A stretch of DNA of 64,000 bases from Clonostachys chloroleuca (GCA_037952775.1 JBANAY010000003.1:36332001-36396000); one strand, 5' to 3'. Positions 39,701 through 51,627 are shown, counted from the stretch's first letter. Notes: generated by a model from the sequence alone, not told the origin. Program-made: numbers and translations.

Positions 39701-40650
39701 CAAATTGATGCCTCTAAGGCCTAGCCCCTCCTGGAAGGTCTTGATGCGAAAGTCGTACATCTGCCAGACAGCTGAGAAGGCCTCCTGGGCTCTTTCCAGG
39801 TCTGTATTCTTCATACCAAGTGCATCAAGAATGTCAGATGTTGTCTGCATGCGAAAAGCACTAATCAACGACCGTGCCCATTCACCAAAAGAAGCAAGAT
39901 CCGGACTTCCTCTGTGGGGTGTGCCCAGAAACACTACAGCAGATGTCGATCTGACCACATCTTGATACTCAGATGTTGGCCAAGCGGAGGATATCGCAAG
40001 CATCTAAGATTATTGTCAGCAATTTCTTTACAAATGGGGAAGAAAACCGCCGCACCTGTTTGACAACTATTCCACCCAGGCTATGCGCCACAAAGATGAG
40101 CCGACGGCCAGAAGGCCGTTCGCGCATGAGAGCAAACAACAGATCCTTGCTGTGAGAATGGACACTGTTCTGGTTTGTCGCACCAGAGGTATACTTGGTG
40201 ACTTTGCTATCGTAGCCGAACACGAGAACCCGTGCTTTGGGGCACCCACTAGGGAGAAGGTCTCGGGGCCAAAAGACGCATGATTCTTCGTCCTGCGAGC
40301 CTTGCGCATTAACCAATGTCTCTGATGACTGATGTTCAATGTCTGTATTATCGGACCTGCTGCCTCTAAACAGCGGGATTACTCGATGTGATATCTTTTG
40401 CTTTTTGCGCCGCTTGTCCTCGTCCTCCTCCAGCACGTCTTGCTGGTCGTGAGTTTCCCTCTTATATACCCAAGTCTTATAAGGATGCCCGTGCAAACCA
40501 TGAACGATCACGATGCTAAATGAGGCATAAGTCTCTATCCAGGCTCTTCACATCACCGAAAAGTACATGGTGGACCTACTCTACCAGGGGGGAGCATCTT
40601 TCCGGCTCGTACACCACAGATATACCCGTGTCCAGAATGTGACCCGGCAT
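36773..40650 (-). CDS. NLR-type protein: alpha/beta hydrolase-NACHT with C-terminal HLH
   Basis: Three exons, complement(join(36773..40003,40056..40515,40580..40650)), 1253 residues. Introns are 52 nt (GTGCGG...CTTAG) and 64 nt (GTAGGT...TTTAG). The N-terminal SesB-like serine hydrolase reads LVDIVIVHGLHGHPYKTW, then FVAHSLGGIVVKQ (nucleophile elbow) and VVFLGTPHRGS. The NACHT NTPase has Walker A GKPGAGKS (~435-442) and Walker B IFIDALDE (~547-554). After the winged-helix-like part (VIHQSVCEFF) the usual ankyrin, WD or TPR repeats are absent. Residues ~917-1007 instead hold a helix-loop-helix pattern (RTALRARIEALRAVVPSLNM...KAKILDGALEHIQRLEQ). The tail ends SSAGSFASVTSYR. Fungal NLRs of this type mediate heterokaryon incompatibility or defence. 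The start at 40648-40650 was chosen because the exon supplies the usual LDTGISVVYEPE lead. Confidence 0.85.
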
Positions 40651-41086
40651 CCTTCATCGTCGGAGTCCACCCTCACGCAACCTGCATGTGTCAGGTGGTT
40701 CCGGTAAGGGTGGTTAATCAAGAATCAACTTCGCAACAAACGATTGAGGCTGAGTACGAAATTACGTCGCAAGCCCTGAGTCGAAAGCCTGAGAGGCAGC
40801 GAATGTTACACTGCATGATGCGGTCAGCAGCATCACGTGGAGCCAGCGGCATCGGCCCAGCCCAAACTGATGGCCTATTGGGCAGATATGCGCGCGTAGC
40901 CGCGCTGACAGGGTCTTTAGGCTTTAGATGTCGATGCAAGGAAAGCATGTTACGGAAACGCTCACAGTCAAAAGCATGGTATATAACCAAGTGTCTTCTT
41001 ATAATTCACATGAGTGGACTTTTCCAACCTAGGGTATCGAAATTTCCTTGAAATACTATTATTAAACCTTTAAACCATCACTCAGC
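40651..41086. other. intergenic, no gene seen
   Basis: Promoter of the NLR gene and 3' flank of IMP4. Only short frames. Confidence 0.4.
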
Positions 41087-42064
41087 TTACCCAAGATGAG
41101 TCTTCTTTCTCGAAGTTCTCGTGTAGTGGGAGTACTGCCACTCAACATCCCCCTCCTTGTTATCAATCGTACAGTTCCGGATCTCATAGACTCGCATCGT
41201 CATGCGCGGACCAATTTCAGAAAGCTCCAGTTGATCGTACCCTGTACGCACGTAGAGGTGGTGCCGCATCTCGATACTATCATCTTCCAAACGCTTGAAC
41301 GTAACGGTACGATTGCCAACTTTCATTGCAGCGTCCCTGGGGGGAACAGGTGTGTCAGAATGCGCTGAACACGTTTACCCAGCTTTGTGGTGAAACCATC
41401 AAAGATAAGGTGCGGATACGACTCCGGGATAGTGCCTTTCAGATACCCGGGAAGGTCGTGCCGGGCAGTCACGTTGTGCAGACTGAATGCGATCGTCGGT
41501 CCGTGTGGTAGGTGTGATATTGTCATGGAGGTAGGGGTGCCTCTGGTCTCGGCAACATGTATGATATCTGTGAGGCCGGCGGCCTTGGCAGCACGCACCA
41601 GCTCCGCCATTGTCATCGTACCTCGGTTGATGTATGTGCCTGTCGGGAGCAGGAGTCGGATCTCCTTGGAGAAGGTGTTGAGTTTGCTCGAGGGCGAGCG
41701 AGAGGTGGTGACGAGGATTCGGGGATCCTGGATCCCGGAGAGGGCTTGGTACTCGTCGTCCAGCAGCGCAAGATCGTGGTCGGCCGTCTCATCGTAGGCG
41801 TAGTCCTTGCGCAGTTCCTTGTCGTTGGCAATGTCGGCGGCCAATGGCTTGCCAGAAGCCAGGGACTCTCTCAGCTTGGCTCGTCGCTCCGCCGTAGCGC
41901 TTTCTTGGAGAGCCAGGGCTCGCCGGTGAAGGTAATCCCTTCGTTGCCGGGCTTGTCTTCGTACCTATTTGCAATTTGATTAGTGGTCTGGTTTAAGAAG
42001 ACGAAGCGATCAAGGGACCAAAGCGATCACGGGACCAAAGCGATCAAGGACTCACCATAGACAT
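41087..42064 (-). CDS. IMP4: U3 snoRNP protein IMP4 (Brix domain), with one-base frameshift
   Basis: Exon 1 is only 9 bases (ATG TCT ATG, 42056-42064). A 91-nt intron (GTGAGT...AAATAG) precedes exon 2 from 41964. The product reads VRRQARQRRDYLHRRALALQ, then DPRILVTTSRSPSSKLNTFS, TYINRGTMTMAELVRAA, VTARHDLPG and DGFTTKLGKRVQRILTHLFP. It then changes frame and continues RDAAMKVGNRTVTFKRLEDD, ELSEIGPRMTMRVYEIRNCT and YTRTSRKKTHLG. This is the Brix domain of IMP4, needed for 18S rRNA processing in the nucleolar SSU processome. The shift lies in a six-C run at about 41333-41341; one more C would restore a 295-residue protein of normal length. Because IMP4 is essential, an assembly error is likelier than a null allele. 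Confidence 0.88.
42003..42050 (-). repeat. three ~17-nt repeats in the IMP4 intron
   Basis: On the plus strand AAGCGATCAAGGGACC, AAGCGATCACGGGACC and AAGCGATCAAGGA follow each other. They lie inside the first intron of IMP4, close to its 5' splice site, and account for its above-average length. Confidence 0.85.
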
Positions 42065-43526
42065 TTTGCTGTGTGTATGAGGTTGCTGATTCTAATCGAT
42101 AGTAAGAGTGGCCAAAAAAAAAAAAAAAAGCCTGACGATCTGCTTAGCTCAGCCAATTTTTTTTGTGATAAGATAGAGATAAGATAAGAAGATCCACATT
42201 ATTTTCCTCCTTCAAGCTCAAGCTAGACTCAGTCCAAAATGGAGAAATGATGAACAGTCTCAATGATTCACGTGTATCAATCAATCCGCAACATCATTCT
42301 GTCCATACGTCACAAGCCAGATTGATCTTGGATGCAAGTATTACGGTTGGTAAACATAGCAGTGGATCAGCGTTTCCCGCACACATTCATAGAACAAGAC
42401 CAGCTCCAACCAAGCTGTCTGTCACACCTCCTTGAAGAAGACGTGTTGCAAAGCTACTACTCCAGAAGAAGCCACATGTCTTCTTCATCATCCCAAGTCA
42501 AATTGCGTGATCACTAAATTGCTGCGCTGTAAGATATGTACTTACGGTTTCTAGTACCCCTGGACCAAAAACGCCATCCCATCTCACAACACCATCCGCA
42601 AAGGGAGACTCACGATCCCCTCATCGCGCCTCCATCCTCCAGACAACCCTCAGTCCCAAAGTCCAATCTAATTAGATTTTGATTCTCGGCTCCCCTCCGA
42701 GCCATGCATACCCTGCCGAAATTGCCTGTGTCTCAAGCCAACTTCCCCACGAGAACGCCTTTCCCCAGAACAAAATCTCCTTCCCATCACATGAGCTTTC
42801 TTTCCCCGATCCAAAGCCTCGCCGCTAGACGGCATTCTGGAACGGAGATTTGAAGCCGAGACGTGCCCCCCCCCCCCAGGATCCAACAATGCCGGAAACT
42901 TTTGACGTAATTCCTATTCCAAGTTCTCAGCCACCAGTCGACATTGTCCGCGGTCGAACATTCCATCGCACCTCATTTGTCGCCCCCAGACTGCCGGCCG
43001 GTTCGTCAGTCTAGGCCGACGGCTCTCCAGAGAAGGGCGATCGACAGCCAATCATTTTTCCACATGCACAGCAGTTAAGAAAATGTCGTCGTAGTGATGA
43101 TATTACTTTATTCGTAGCAGCTGTTTCAGCTTCGTAGAATGATCCTATCAATGAATGAATGCATGCCATATACCCAACATTTCCAAGCCAATTCGTGCCA
43201 TATTTTCGTCCGTTTACTATTTATGCCTGCTCGTTCCAAAACACCCCAAAAAAAAAAAAACCAAGTAATTTCCCTTTTCCCAGGATAACAATAATATCTG
43301 CCAAATTGATTCTTTCTCACAACTTGAGAGCAATAAAGATAACAGGAGTAGCAACCATAAAAATAACGGGGCCAAGGCCCGTTCGCTCTGTCAATAAAAC
43401 TTATGTGATAACATTTTGAGCCCGTAGTATAAACCTCCTCTCCCATGGGAGATAGAGTGGTTGGGCAGGTAGGGAAATAAGGCTCTGCCCATATTTCCGG
43501 GGATTCTGTGTCCCAAATTTTGGCTT
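42065..43526. other. gene-free 1.5 kb
   Basis: Promoter of IMP4 and 3' flank of the PRM10-like gene. A run of ten C lies near 42868 and a 12-base A run near 43249. No supported coding region. Confidence 0.45.
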
Positions 43527-46442
43527 TTAGAAGCTGAAAAGACCGCTCCTGCGTTTGCCCAGCGGGTAAACAATCAGGGCACTCATGAAGAGACCGACAC
43601 TGATGCTGATGGCCACCTGGATGACACTTAACAGTACATTGAATGCAGTCCCATCAAGGTTACCGGTAGCAGTCGTGTCGGTTTTCTTGCCGTTGGTAAT
43701 CTCATTGGCAGAGTTGATACCGGCCAGGAGGGAGCCTCCTGCCGCGAGACCACTGGGAACCTGTACAAAAATAGCGGGAAGCATGGCCGCCGCCGCCAGG
43801 CTGTAGCCGGCTGGTCTCTTCTTTCGCGGTGGCTCTGCCTCCACTGGTGACACGGGTCGAGATTCGGGGTCGGACATGCCGTAGTCCTCGCTGACCTTTC
43901 TGTTCATTCTTCGCCTTCTGCTCTTGGAGAAGCGGGGGAGCACCTTGTACTGCCACCAATCCAGCAGATCCAGCCAGCCATGTTGGATGTGCCCTCCAAG
44001 TCGCGAATAAAGGTTGGAGAGAAGACCAACAGCGAGAGCGCCCAGCATGTTCGATATCTGATTGTTGTTGAAGTAATCGCTGGTATAACTGTTGACACAG
44101 AAGCCAGCCAAGGATATGATGAGCATCACCGGAGTTTGTTTCCATTGGGCCTGGTTGACGATGCACAAGCAGAGAGTGAATCCAGGCACAAAGAAGAAAT
44201 TCCATTCACGAACCAGTGGATTTTCACATGTGGGTGAGCTCGTGGCATTGGAGTCGAGCATACCATATAGTGAAGCGCCAATGGTAATGCCGTATCCGAG
44301 GAACAGGGTGTAAATCATGGCATGGACCATACGAACACTACCGGCAACAAGGTTTTGACTCTGCAGCTCCAGCGAGCTGCATAAGACCATGTATCCGGGG
44401 AGGATCAATGCAATACTGCTCTGGGCCAACGCGCTGAAGCAAAAGGTTTTGCCACCATTGATGGAACCAAACCCACGAGCGAGGAATGATGTTACCACGG
44501 ATGCAGAAACCTCAAAGACGTGGGCATATAGATCGTTGCTCGGGGCAAGAACCAACTGGAGTACTCCGACAATGCAGCCGAGCAAAAATGCAAGCGGCAA
44601 GTCAATGAATCGGCCCTTGAACGCGAACGGAGCCACACAAACTGATGCGACACCATACATAAACACACGGAACCAGACATTGAACTTCGGGGGGCGGTTC
44701 ATCACTTCGTCGAGTCTCTTCGTCGCCTCCTCCACACTAATCAAGTCGTGCACGACATCCTTATAGATAATGTGGACGTCTCGGAGACGGCCTAGATCGA
44801 CGCCCTGCGGCACACGAACAACCTTAACTTCTGTTGTGTGGGTAGTGCTGTCGTCGAAGCTGATGATCATGCAGGATGGGATGTACAAAAACTGGCCCTC
44901 AATCTCAAGGACGCGAGACGACATCATCATATACTCCTCCAGGCGATGAGTCGGTGCCCCGTACATCATGAGTGCTCGGCATAGCTTAATAAGGTATCGA
45001 TGGCGGAAGATGATGCCTGCAATGTGAACGGTGATTCGGGCTTGGTCCTTCTTTGGCTTTGGGGGGTGTTGGGCGGCATTCTCGCGACGGATTTGTTCGG
45101 CCATGCGGTCGGATAGCTCGCTGGATCCCGGTGCTGCGAAGATGGACGACGACTTCATGAGTTCAGTTAGGGTAAGAGAAGATGCTGAGTGATGCGACCG
45201 GTGGAGGTTAAACAAACCGCTAGAGCGCTTAGACCTTGGGGTTCCAGATCGAGATACAGGTCTCGAGGTCGGGGGTGAGGGCCGTGGCGAAATGACGGGA
45301 GTTGAAGGATTGGTCGTAGGTGTGTTGTTCCCAGTGCTACCATATCCTCCTCCTCCTCCTCCAGCGGATCTATCATCGTGATAGAGCTTGAGGAGCGAGG
45401 AGAGGACTCCTCCACGGTATTTGCTGGGTCGGGGCACATAGTCATGGACATAGTCTTGGTGAGCAACGGGAGTTGAGGTGCCAGACGTGGCCCGGGGAAG
45501 GTGAGGGTTAAAGAGATCTTTTCTTCCCTTGCGCGTGTGTGAACGAACGAGCTTCTCGGCTATATCGTGTTCGTCCAAAGTGGCAGCATTAATAGCTTCA
45601 TATTCATCTGGGGAGACTTTGTGGGGGGCACGACGCCGGAGATTCACATCGTCGGCGGAAAGACCAGCTTGACCCCGACTAGAACCGCCGCCACCAGCAG
45701 CACTGGGACTGGACGTGACAATTGGACGTGGAACAGGTGGAGCCCCCCTTGCGGGTTTCGATCTGATCTCCTTTCCCTCGTCATTATCATAGTCATCGAC
45801 TATAACAGCAGGACGCGGGCTTCTTCCACTGTGGGGGTCATCTGAGTCGCTGAGCAAACTCTGGAATGAGGCACCAAGGTCCTCAGAGTTTCGTCTGGAA
45901 CCTGGGGCAGAGTGGCTACCCAATGAAATGGCAAGCTTGTCTGCTCTATTTCTCGCGTCGTTGATGGATCTCAGGGTCCTCTTGTCCGCTCGTTGCTCGG
46001 CTTTGTCGGCTTCCTCCTGCTCATGGGGTACATCATAGCTCGTGTTACGTCGCAATGCCGGTCGTGGGGGACGGATTCCAAGCCCGCGGTTGGAAGCCGG
46101 GTCCCAATCAGGTTGCAAGTGGAACTGAGGCGATGGTTGGTCGACGACGGTGTTATCAAACGACTCGTCGGACAAAACCTTGGTGAGCTTGCGGCTGAGC
46201 TCAAAAGCGTCTGGGCCGCCCGGACTTAAGGCGCCAGCAGGGAGCTTGGGAGAAGCTGATGGGGATAGGGTTGAGAGGTCAAATTGGCTGGCTGGTTCTC
46301 CTCCACTACCACCACCTCCACTGCTGCTACTGGTGTGCCAACCAACGCGCTTCTTCTCCTTGCGGGCCGGCGTTGGGGCATCACTGGCCCTACCACTGTC
46401 CCTGCCGCTGTCCCTACCACTATCCAACAGCTCGGCCGACAT
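43527..46442 (-). CDS. PRM10-like / ThrE-family membrane protein
   Basis: Intronless. Start taken at ATG 46440-46442 (MSAELLDSGRDSGRD), 971 residues; the frame continues upstream to 46598, but the extra 52 residues are atypical. The ~480-residue N-terminal part is Ser/Pro/Arg-rich and disordered, with an SGRDSGRDSGR repeat. The membrane part starts near FRHRYLIKLCRALMMYGAPT HRLEE and contains the ThrE/DUF1212 features: a periplasmic-like domain with PSCMIISFDDSTTHTTEVKV, then about ten helices (GVASVCVAPFAFKGRFIDLP, GGKTFCFSALAQSSIALILP, VPGFTLCLCIVNQAQWKQTP). It ends with ISISVGLFMSALIVYPLGKR. Bacterial ThrE exports threonine; yeast PRM10 is pheromone-induced and of unknown function. It is probably an export-type transporter. 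Confidence 0.85.
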   Translation of the reverse strand: MSAELLDSGRDSGRDSGRASDAPTPARKEKKRVGWHTSSSSGGGGSGGEPASQFDLSTLSPSASPKLPAGALSPGGPDAFELSRKLTKVLSDESFDNTVVDQPSPQFHLQPDWDPASNRGLGIRPPRPALRRNTSYDVPHEQEEADKAEQRADKRTLRSINDARNRADKLAISLGSHSAPGSRRNSEDLGASFQSLLSDSDDPHSGRSPRPAVIVDDYDNDEGKEIRSKPARGAPPVPRPIVTSSPSAAGGGGSSRGQAGLSADDVNLRRRAPHKVSPDEYEAINAATLDEHDIAEKLVRSHTRKGRKDLFNPHLPRATSGTSTPVAHQDYVHDYVPRPSKYRGGVLSSLLKLYHDDRSAGGGGGGYGSTGNNTPTTNPSTPVISPRPSPPTSRPVSRSGTPRSKRSSGLFNLHRSHHSASSLTLTELMKSSSIFAAPGSSELSDRMAEQIRRENAAQHPPKPKKDQARITVHIAGIIFRHRYLIKLCRALMMYGAPTHRLEEYMMMSSRVLEIEGQFLYIPSCMIISFDDSTTHTTEVKVVRVPQGVDLGRLRDVHIIYKDVVHDLISVEEATKRLDEVMNRPPKFNVWFRVFMYGVASVCVAPFAFKGRFIDLPLAFLLGCIVGVLQLVLAPSNDLYAHVFEVSASVVTSFLARGFGSINGGKTFCFSALAQSSIALILPGYMVLCSSLELQSQNLVAGSVRMVHAMIYTLFLGYGITIGASLYGMLDSNATSSPTCENPLVREWNFFFVPGFTLCLCIVNQAQWKQTPVMLIISLAGFCVNSYTSDYFNNNQISNMLGALAVGLLSNLYSRLGGHIQHGWLDLLDWWQYKVLPRFSKSRRRRMNRKVSEDYGMSDPESRPVSPVEAEPPRKKRPAGYSLAAAAMLPAIFVQVPSGLAAGGSLLAGINSANEITNGKKTDTTATGNLDGTAFNVLLSVIQVAISISVGLFMSALIVYPLGKRRSGLFSF

Positions 46443-49400
46443 GGCCTTGGCCGTCTGTGTCTCTCTTTGATTCCTTTCACGATGTTGGTATAAGTGAGCC
46501 CGACTAAGGCACGCTGTACGTAATTCCTTGTTGCAGAGGCTGTTGACGATGCCTGGATTCCGATCGATCGACCCTGAGACTTGTCTCAAGAGGCTCAACC
46601 TGAATAGGAAAAGAGCTTGGAGCTTGACGAGGAGATGTCTCTGACTACTCTCTAATTGAGGTAGGCGAGGAATTGTTCAATGAACGTGGGCCAGAGAGGC
46701 TTTGAAAGAGCACACGAAGCTGCTTCTACAAACCCAGGAGACAGGGAGAGAATCGGCCGGGCGGGCACAGAGAGGATAGCCTTCATAACGACGGAGCAAG
46801 CGGTGGTAAAAGCGGGCCGTTGGGCCTTCCCGCACAGGAAAACATATCAGCCTTCTCCACCATGATCGATGCTCGTTGCTCACGAACAGACTGAGTGGTT
46901 GAGGTGTAGCGAAGTGGCCCATCAAGGGAGCCCCTCAGTGGGAAGGGGACCTGGCATGGTCATGGATGGCGAAAATGTGACTTAATTAGGCGCGAGATAA
47001 GAAGGCTGTGGGTCGCCGCAGACACTCCGAGACAGAAAAGAGGAGAGCATTCCGTAGATAGTTGACAGCCTTCCATGGCATGGCAGCCAGTGGGTGGTGA
47101 GTTTCGAGGTGACTGGGTTGTTGTTAGGGCGGTGGACTATTTGCGGGTTGTTATCGCCCAGGAAGGAGAAAAAAAACCTGCGGCCACACCACCAGTGTAC
47201 GAAATGGTTTACGAAGACTCCACCGTCTGACTCTTTCCTTCCCTCGATGGTTTGCGCCTGCCGTCTTCCTCCTCCACGCATTGTTCGCTCTTCTCGCACA
47301 ATTCAATGGTTAAATGCATAGGCTGGCCTGCAAAATCACCACATCTACATAATCCGTAATATTACGAGGCTGCACACTTGGGAAACTCGGCGGCCGATCC
47401 CCCAACGCCCGCAGGGATTAGTGGCCTACCAGCGTGTATGACGTCTGCCGCTGCAGAAGCTGCCGCAAGATGCGCGCAAGTAACATGCGATTCCCCTCTC
47501 AACCTGCGGCTCTTCCTTGTCGCCGAGCTGTGTATTGAGCAATAGATCGACGGAGGAATCGCAATCGTCTGCAACCGCCGCCAACATGCAGATTCGCTGC
47601 ATCTGCATCGTGAAGTGTGCGGGCGTGGAAACACATGCCCTCTCGCGGCCTGCTGTCGTCCGAGAGGTGTCAATGCCCCCCTGGCTCCCCTCCATTGGCA
47701 TGTGAACAGAAGCCGGCAGCACACTCGCTGAAGCTTCCAGGGCGTTCGCTACGGGCAGCGCGAGCCACCACCACGGCCTCCAGCCCCCACTTGAGACGGG
47801 CGTCAAACCGGGCCTCAGGTCTTCAAGAGCCACTAGAATCCACAGAAGAAGCACGCTGATCCGAGCCGCTGGGTCCCACCGCCCCTGATTGATGGACGCC
47901 GCGGCCGTGCGTGGGTTCTGAAAAGCTCGTCTCACAGCCACCCGCTAGCGGGACCCTGGCAGCCTCAGCGACGCAAGCTCTGTAGCTCATCACGCTAGAA
48001 TCGCAAATCGGGCGCCTGCAGGCCGAGCAAGGATTTCCTGGTCGCCACTGAAGATATTTAGACTAGCCGTAAGACAAGGGACCGGATCACGAAAAGCTCA
48101 GACACTCCCGAACCATCCCATGATTAGGGACATCTCAGCTTAGCCGTGATAAGAAGCTCCCGCGCACGCGGTTTTGGGTTCTGACTCATTAGTATCTCGC
48201 ATTGATATGACTAGTTCTGCCAGGCAACCTAGCTAGCACTGCGTGGTTCATGCGCCACTGTTCCGGCTCCCGGGCTGGCGTTCCCGTCCCTTCTACAAAT
48301 CTTGCGGGCTCTATAAATGGTGATCAGGATATTTAAAATCACGTTTGCTATAGGTGGCTCACCTTTGCTTTCGGGGAGCTCGGAGAGGGTTTGAGGTGGG
48401 AATCTTGATGGTCCCTCGGTCTCGGGATACCCTAATGGGCAATAGCGCACCGGCTCTGCTTAGCTTCCATCATGTTGCACCACAGACCAAGCCCAGCTCT
48501 GCATGTTATGCTATCTTCTCTGCAATTGCGTTATCATAGCTGCCCCTTTCCTTAAATCTCCTATCTAGGTGATGATCCGCTCACGGTTGGCCATTATATC
48601 TCGGCAACTTGGCTGATCAATCTGTACGTGTCACACAGCTTCATATCTCGAGGGACGGTTTCAAACTCAGTTGAAGAAAACAAGGCCGAGGGTTCCCACC
48701 TTCTTTTCCTCCAGGCTGAGGAACCATTTTTTTCGACCGAGATGAGAGCTTCCATAGTGGATTCAGTAAATAGAAGCTCATACATACTAATCTAGAGTTA
48801 ATGAAAGGAAACAAATACCCATGTTACCCTAGATTACCGGCAGAGACCCCTAGTTCTCACCTCGATCCCAACTTTGTTATATTTGTGGATTTACTGTTGG
48901 GCATCAATCGTAGATTGAGCACTCTGGCGGGGGTCTTGTCGCAGTTGCGAGCACGCCCCTGACATCTTGGATTAGAATGGCCTCGTTTCGTTCAAGGGTC
49001 TGTTATCCGTGTTCCCACCTACGGTCCGTCCTGCATGATACGCCGGCTATCTCTAAAGATAACTTGGCATGGCAACAGAGTCCAGGGCTAGCATCACTAG
49101 CACGATAAAGCTCCGGATGACTAAATACGCCACCAAAGTCAAGTTGAAGGTACAAGCTTGAAGAATACGATGATAACGCGCCCCTCTCTTGGTGGATGGT
49201 GTCGAGCGGGGTGGGCGGTCACTACATATGCGGCTCCGTCTGCCTAACCTAGACCTCCTAACGTTCGTTAGCGGAGGGCATTTTTCCAGCGAAGCAGTTG
49301 GCTGCCTAATTCTGCCGCCCTGGACCCTCACCGCTTTAGAGCCGCTATAAAGCTCCGCACGCACGGCAAAATTTTTTGGTCTTTTTTCTTCTTTCTTCTT

Positions 49401-50687
49401 TAGCTCTCTTTGCCTTTTGGCTTAGATCAAGTGTAGTATCTGTTCTTTTCAGTTTAATCTCTGAAAGGTCTCTAAGGAGACCAATCGTGATTATTCCTAT
49501 TTTTGGCCTTGGGATGGTTTCCTCTGCGCTTGCGCACGATTCCGTCCACAGTGTCCCTGGTATTACACTGCCTCCAGGCGACGCGAACATCCTTTTTCAT
49601 TACTTGTGGCGGCTTGCCGTCAAGGTGAAGAAGAAGAAAGCAGACATTTATGAATCCATAGACAGCCCGTGAACAGTAGGATCGTAGATTTGGGTGTGCG
49701 CGCGTAGTTCGAAATAATCTGCTAGTCGCGACACAGCGATCGTGATTTTTGGCCTGCCAGAATCTCAACGCCTCGTCTTTTGTGCCCTCCTTGCCGTTGG
49801 CATTAATGTCTCCAGCTCATCTGAGTATGGGGTGGATTTCCCCAGGCATCTGACGTAACTTCTCATCTCTTGCTCAGTGCCGACCAGAGCAAAGTTAAGT
49901 TTTTTTCGTGATGCTATCGTGGTGTTGCACAGCAACCACAAGACAGGCCATCAAAAGGATCGACCCAAGCATCATTTCACGGTAGATGTGATAAGCAAGC
50001 ATCCCTTTCTCTAGTTAAGAATAGGGTGAGATTAGGAAGCTCCTATTGGATTTATCGCTACTGAGCTGGGCCACGCTTGAGATTGTGAGGAAAAACCGAT
50101 GGAGGATGATTATAATCATTAGGTTCGCTCCAAAGCCCCGTTACCTGTCGGATTTGTTTCGCGTCATAGTGATCATTTGTGAATCGCCTATTTCTTCTTC
50201 TGCTTGTGACTCGAGGTCATTATTCCCCAGACTTTCGTTGAAATCGCAAACTGAAGCTCCTCTCCGGCCGAATGCCCAGTATAGGGTAGGGCAGATTTTG
50301 GTGGCTTGCATTCAACACTGTAGGAGGTGGTCAAGAGCTTCCTACGTTGAAATTTCCGAGCTTATTGCCGCTTGATCTCCATTCTACTCTAGCAATCACA
50401 TACTTGTATTCTCTATCGCTCTGTTGCTCTGACACTGACCAGCAGTGACAGAAGATCCCCGGCCAATAATGTCAGAAAATGGAAGCTCATGGGGATCTTG
50501 AGATCGGATTTCGGATCGCCGATTGCCGACGAAGTTTGCTAACCCCGGGGGTTGCAGCCATGCAGCGTTTGATTGTTTCAATCTACGTGCCTCTCCAAGC
50601 GGAATTCCATTGCTCCCACTCGATGGCAATTGACTCCTGAGCCTTCCAACTAAACCTCAGACCACCACTCCCCAACGCCGGTGGACA
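46443..50687. other. 4.2-kb gene desert
   Basis: No convincing gene. The longest frame, minus 47426-47941 (171 codons), reads HFTMQMQRICMLAAVADDCD near its C-terminal part. It could be a remnant of a zinc-cluster regulator tail, but no Cys6 domain is present. Other frames are short and overlapping. Composition is close to average, without the strong AT bias of the 4.7-5.6 kb island. Confidence 0.4.
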
Positions 50688-51627
50688 ATGTCTCAAAACA
50701 ACCGCATCGTCCTCCCGGACAGGATCGTCCCCATGCGCGTCATCGTCTGCGGCGCCCAGCGAACAGGAACCCTCAGTGAGCTCCTCCCCCTCCTCCTAAC
50801 CCCCCCGTTCCCTGAAAGCAAAAAACTGACCAGCATCGCGACCAGGCGCGCGCCATGCGCTCTTCCGACTCGGCTTCCACGACTGCTACCACATGCACGA
50901 CGTCCGCAACAACCCCGTGACCGACGGCCCCCAATGGATCCGCGCCCTCCGCGCCAAGTTCGCCGGCGAGGGAGCCCCCTTCGAGAAGGAGGACTGGGAC
51001 AGGCTCCTGGGCCGGTGCCAGGCCGTCTCTGACGTCCCCGCCGCCTTCTTCGGGCCTGAGCTTGCGGAGGCGTACCCGGACGCCAAGGTGATCATCCTCA
51101 ACCGGGATCCCGAGAAGTGGTACAACAGCGTGTTGGGGAGCATACATAGCGACCGGACGTTGGGCTTCAAGCTCAAGATGATCTTCTGCCTTATCTTCAC
51201 CCCGGAAGCGAGGGCGTGGGTCCGGTTCGGCATGACGATGGGCTCCTCGTTTGGGTTCAACATCCGTACGGAGAAGGACAAGGCGCTGGCATGGTATGAA
51301 AGGACCTACGAGGAGTGGAGGGAGGGTATACCGGAGGAGCGGCGTATCGAGTACTCTGTCGGCGACGGGTGGAAGCCTCTGTGTGATCATCTGGGGGTAC
51401 CTGTGCCCTTGGTGGAGGATCCGGAGAGCGGCGAGTTGGTTGAGCCACCTTTCCCTCACGTCAATGACCGCTCCTCATTCCTCGGTGAGATGGTACATGT
51501 TCAGGCTGGCTGGGTATCAAAAGGCGTTGACAACTTGTTCGGCCTGATAGGCAGGACTGTTGTATATGGGTCAGCGGCATATGTTGGCTATTTGGTTTGG
51601 AAGACACGACTTGGGGGTCGTATCTAA
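50688..51627 (+). CDS. sulfotransferase-like P-loop protein with C-terminal anchor
   Basis: Two exons, join(50688..50775,50846..51627), 289 residues. The 70-nt intron (GTGAGC...ACCAG) joins GAQRTGTLS to ARHALFRLGFHDCYHMHD in frame. RVIVCGAQRTGTLS is the phosphosulfate-binding P-loop of the fungal sulfotransferase_4 family. YPDAKVIILNRDPEKWYNSV is its second conserved block (the 3'-phosphate-binding RDP-x-xW-x-xS). The C-terminal region ends in a hydrophobic helix (GRTVVYGSAAYVGYLVW), probably a membrane anchor. Many such fungal proteins cluster with secondary-metabolite genes, and their true substrate is unknown. The start is the first ATG after the upstream stop. Confidence 0.85.

Noticed and set aside
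47426..47941. 171-codon minus-strand frame as a regulator gene
   Set aside because: Only a weak resemblance to a zinc-cluster protein tail. No Cys6 domain or flanking exons.
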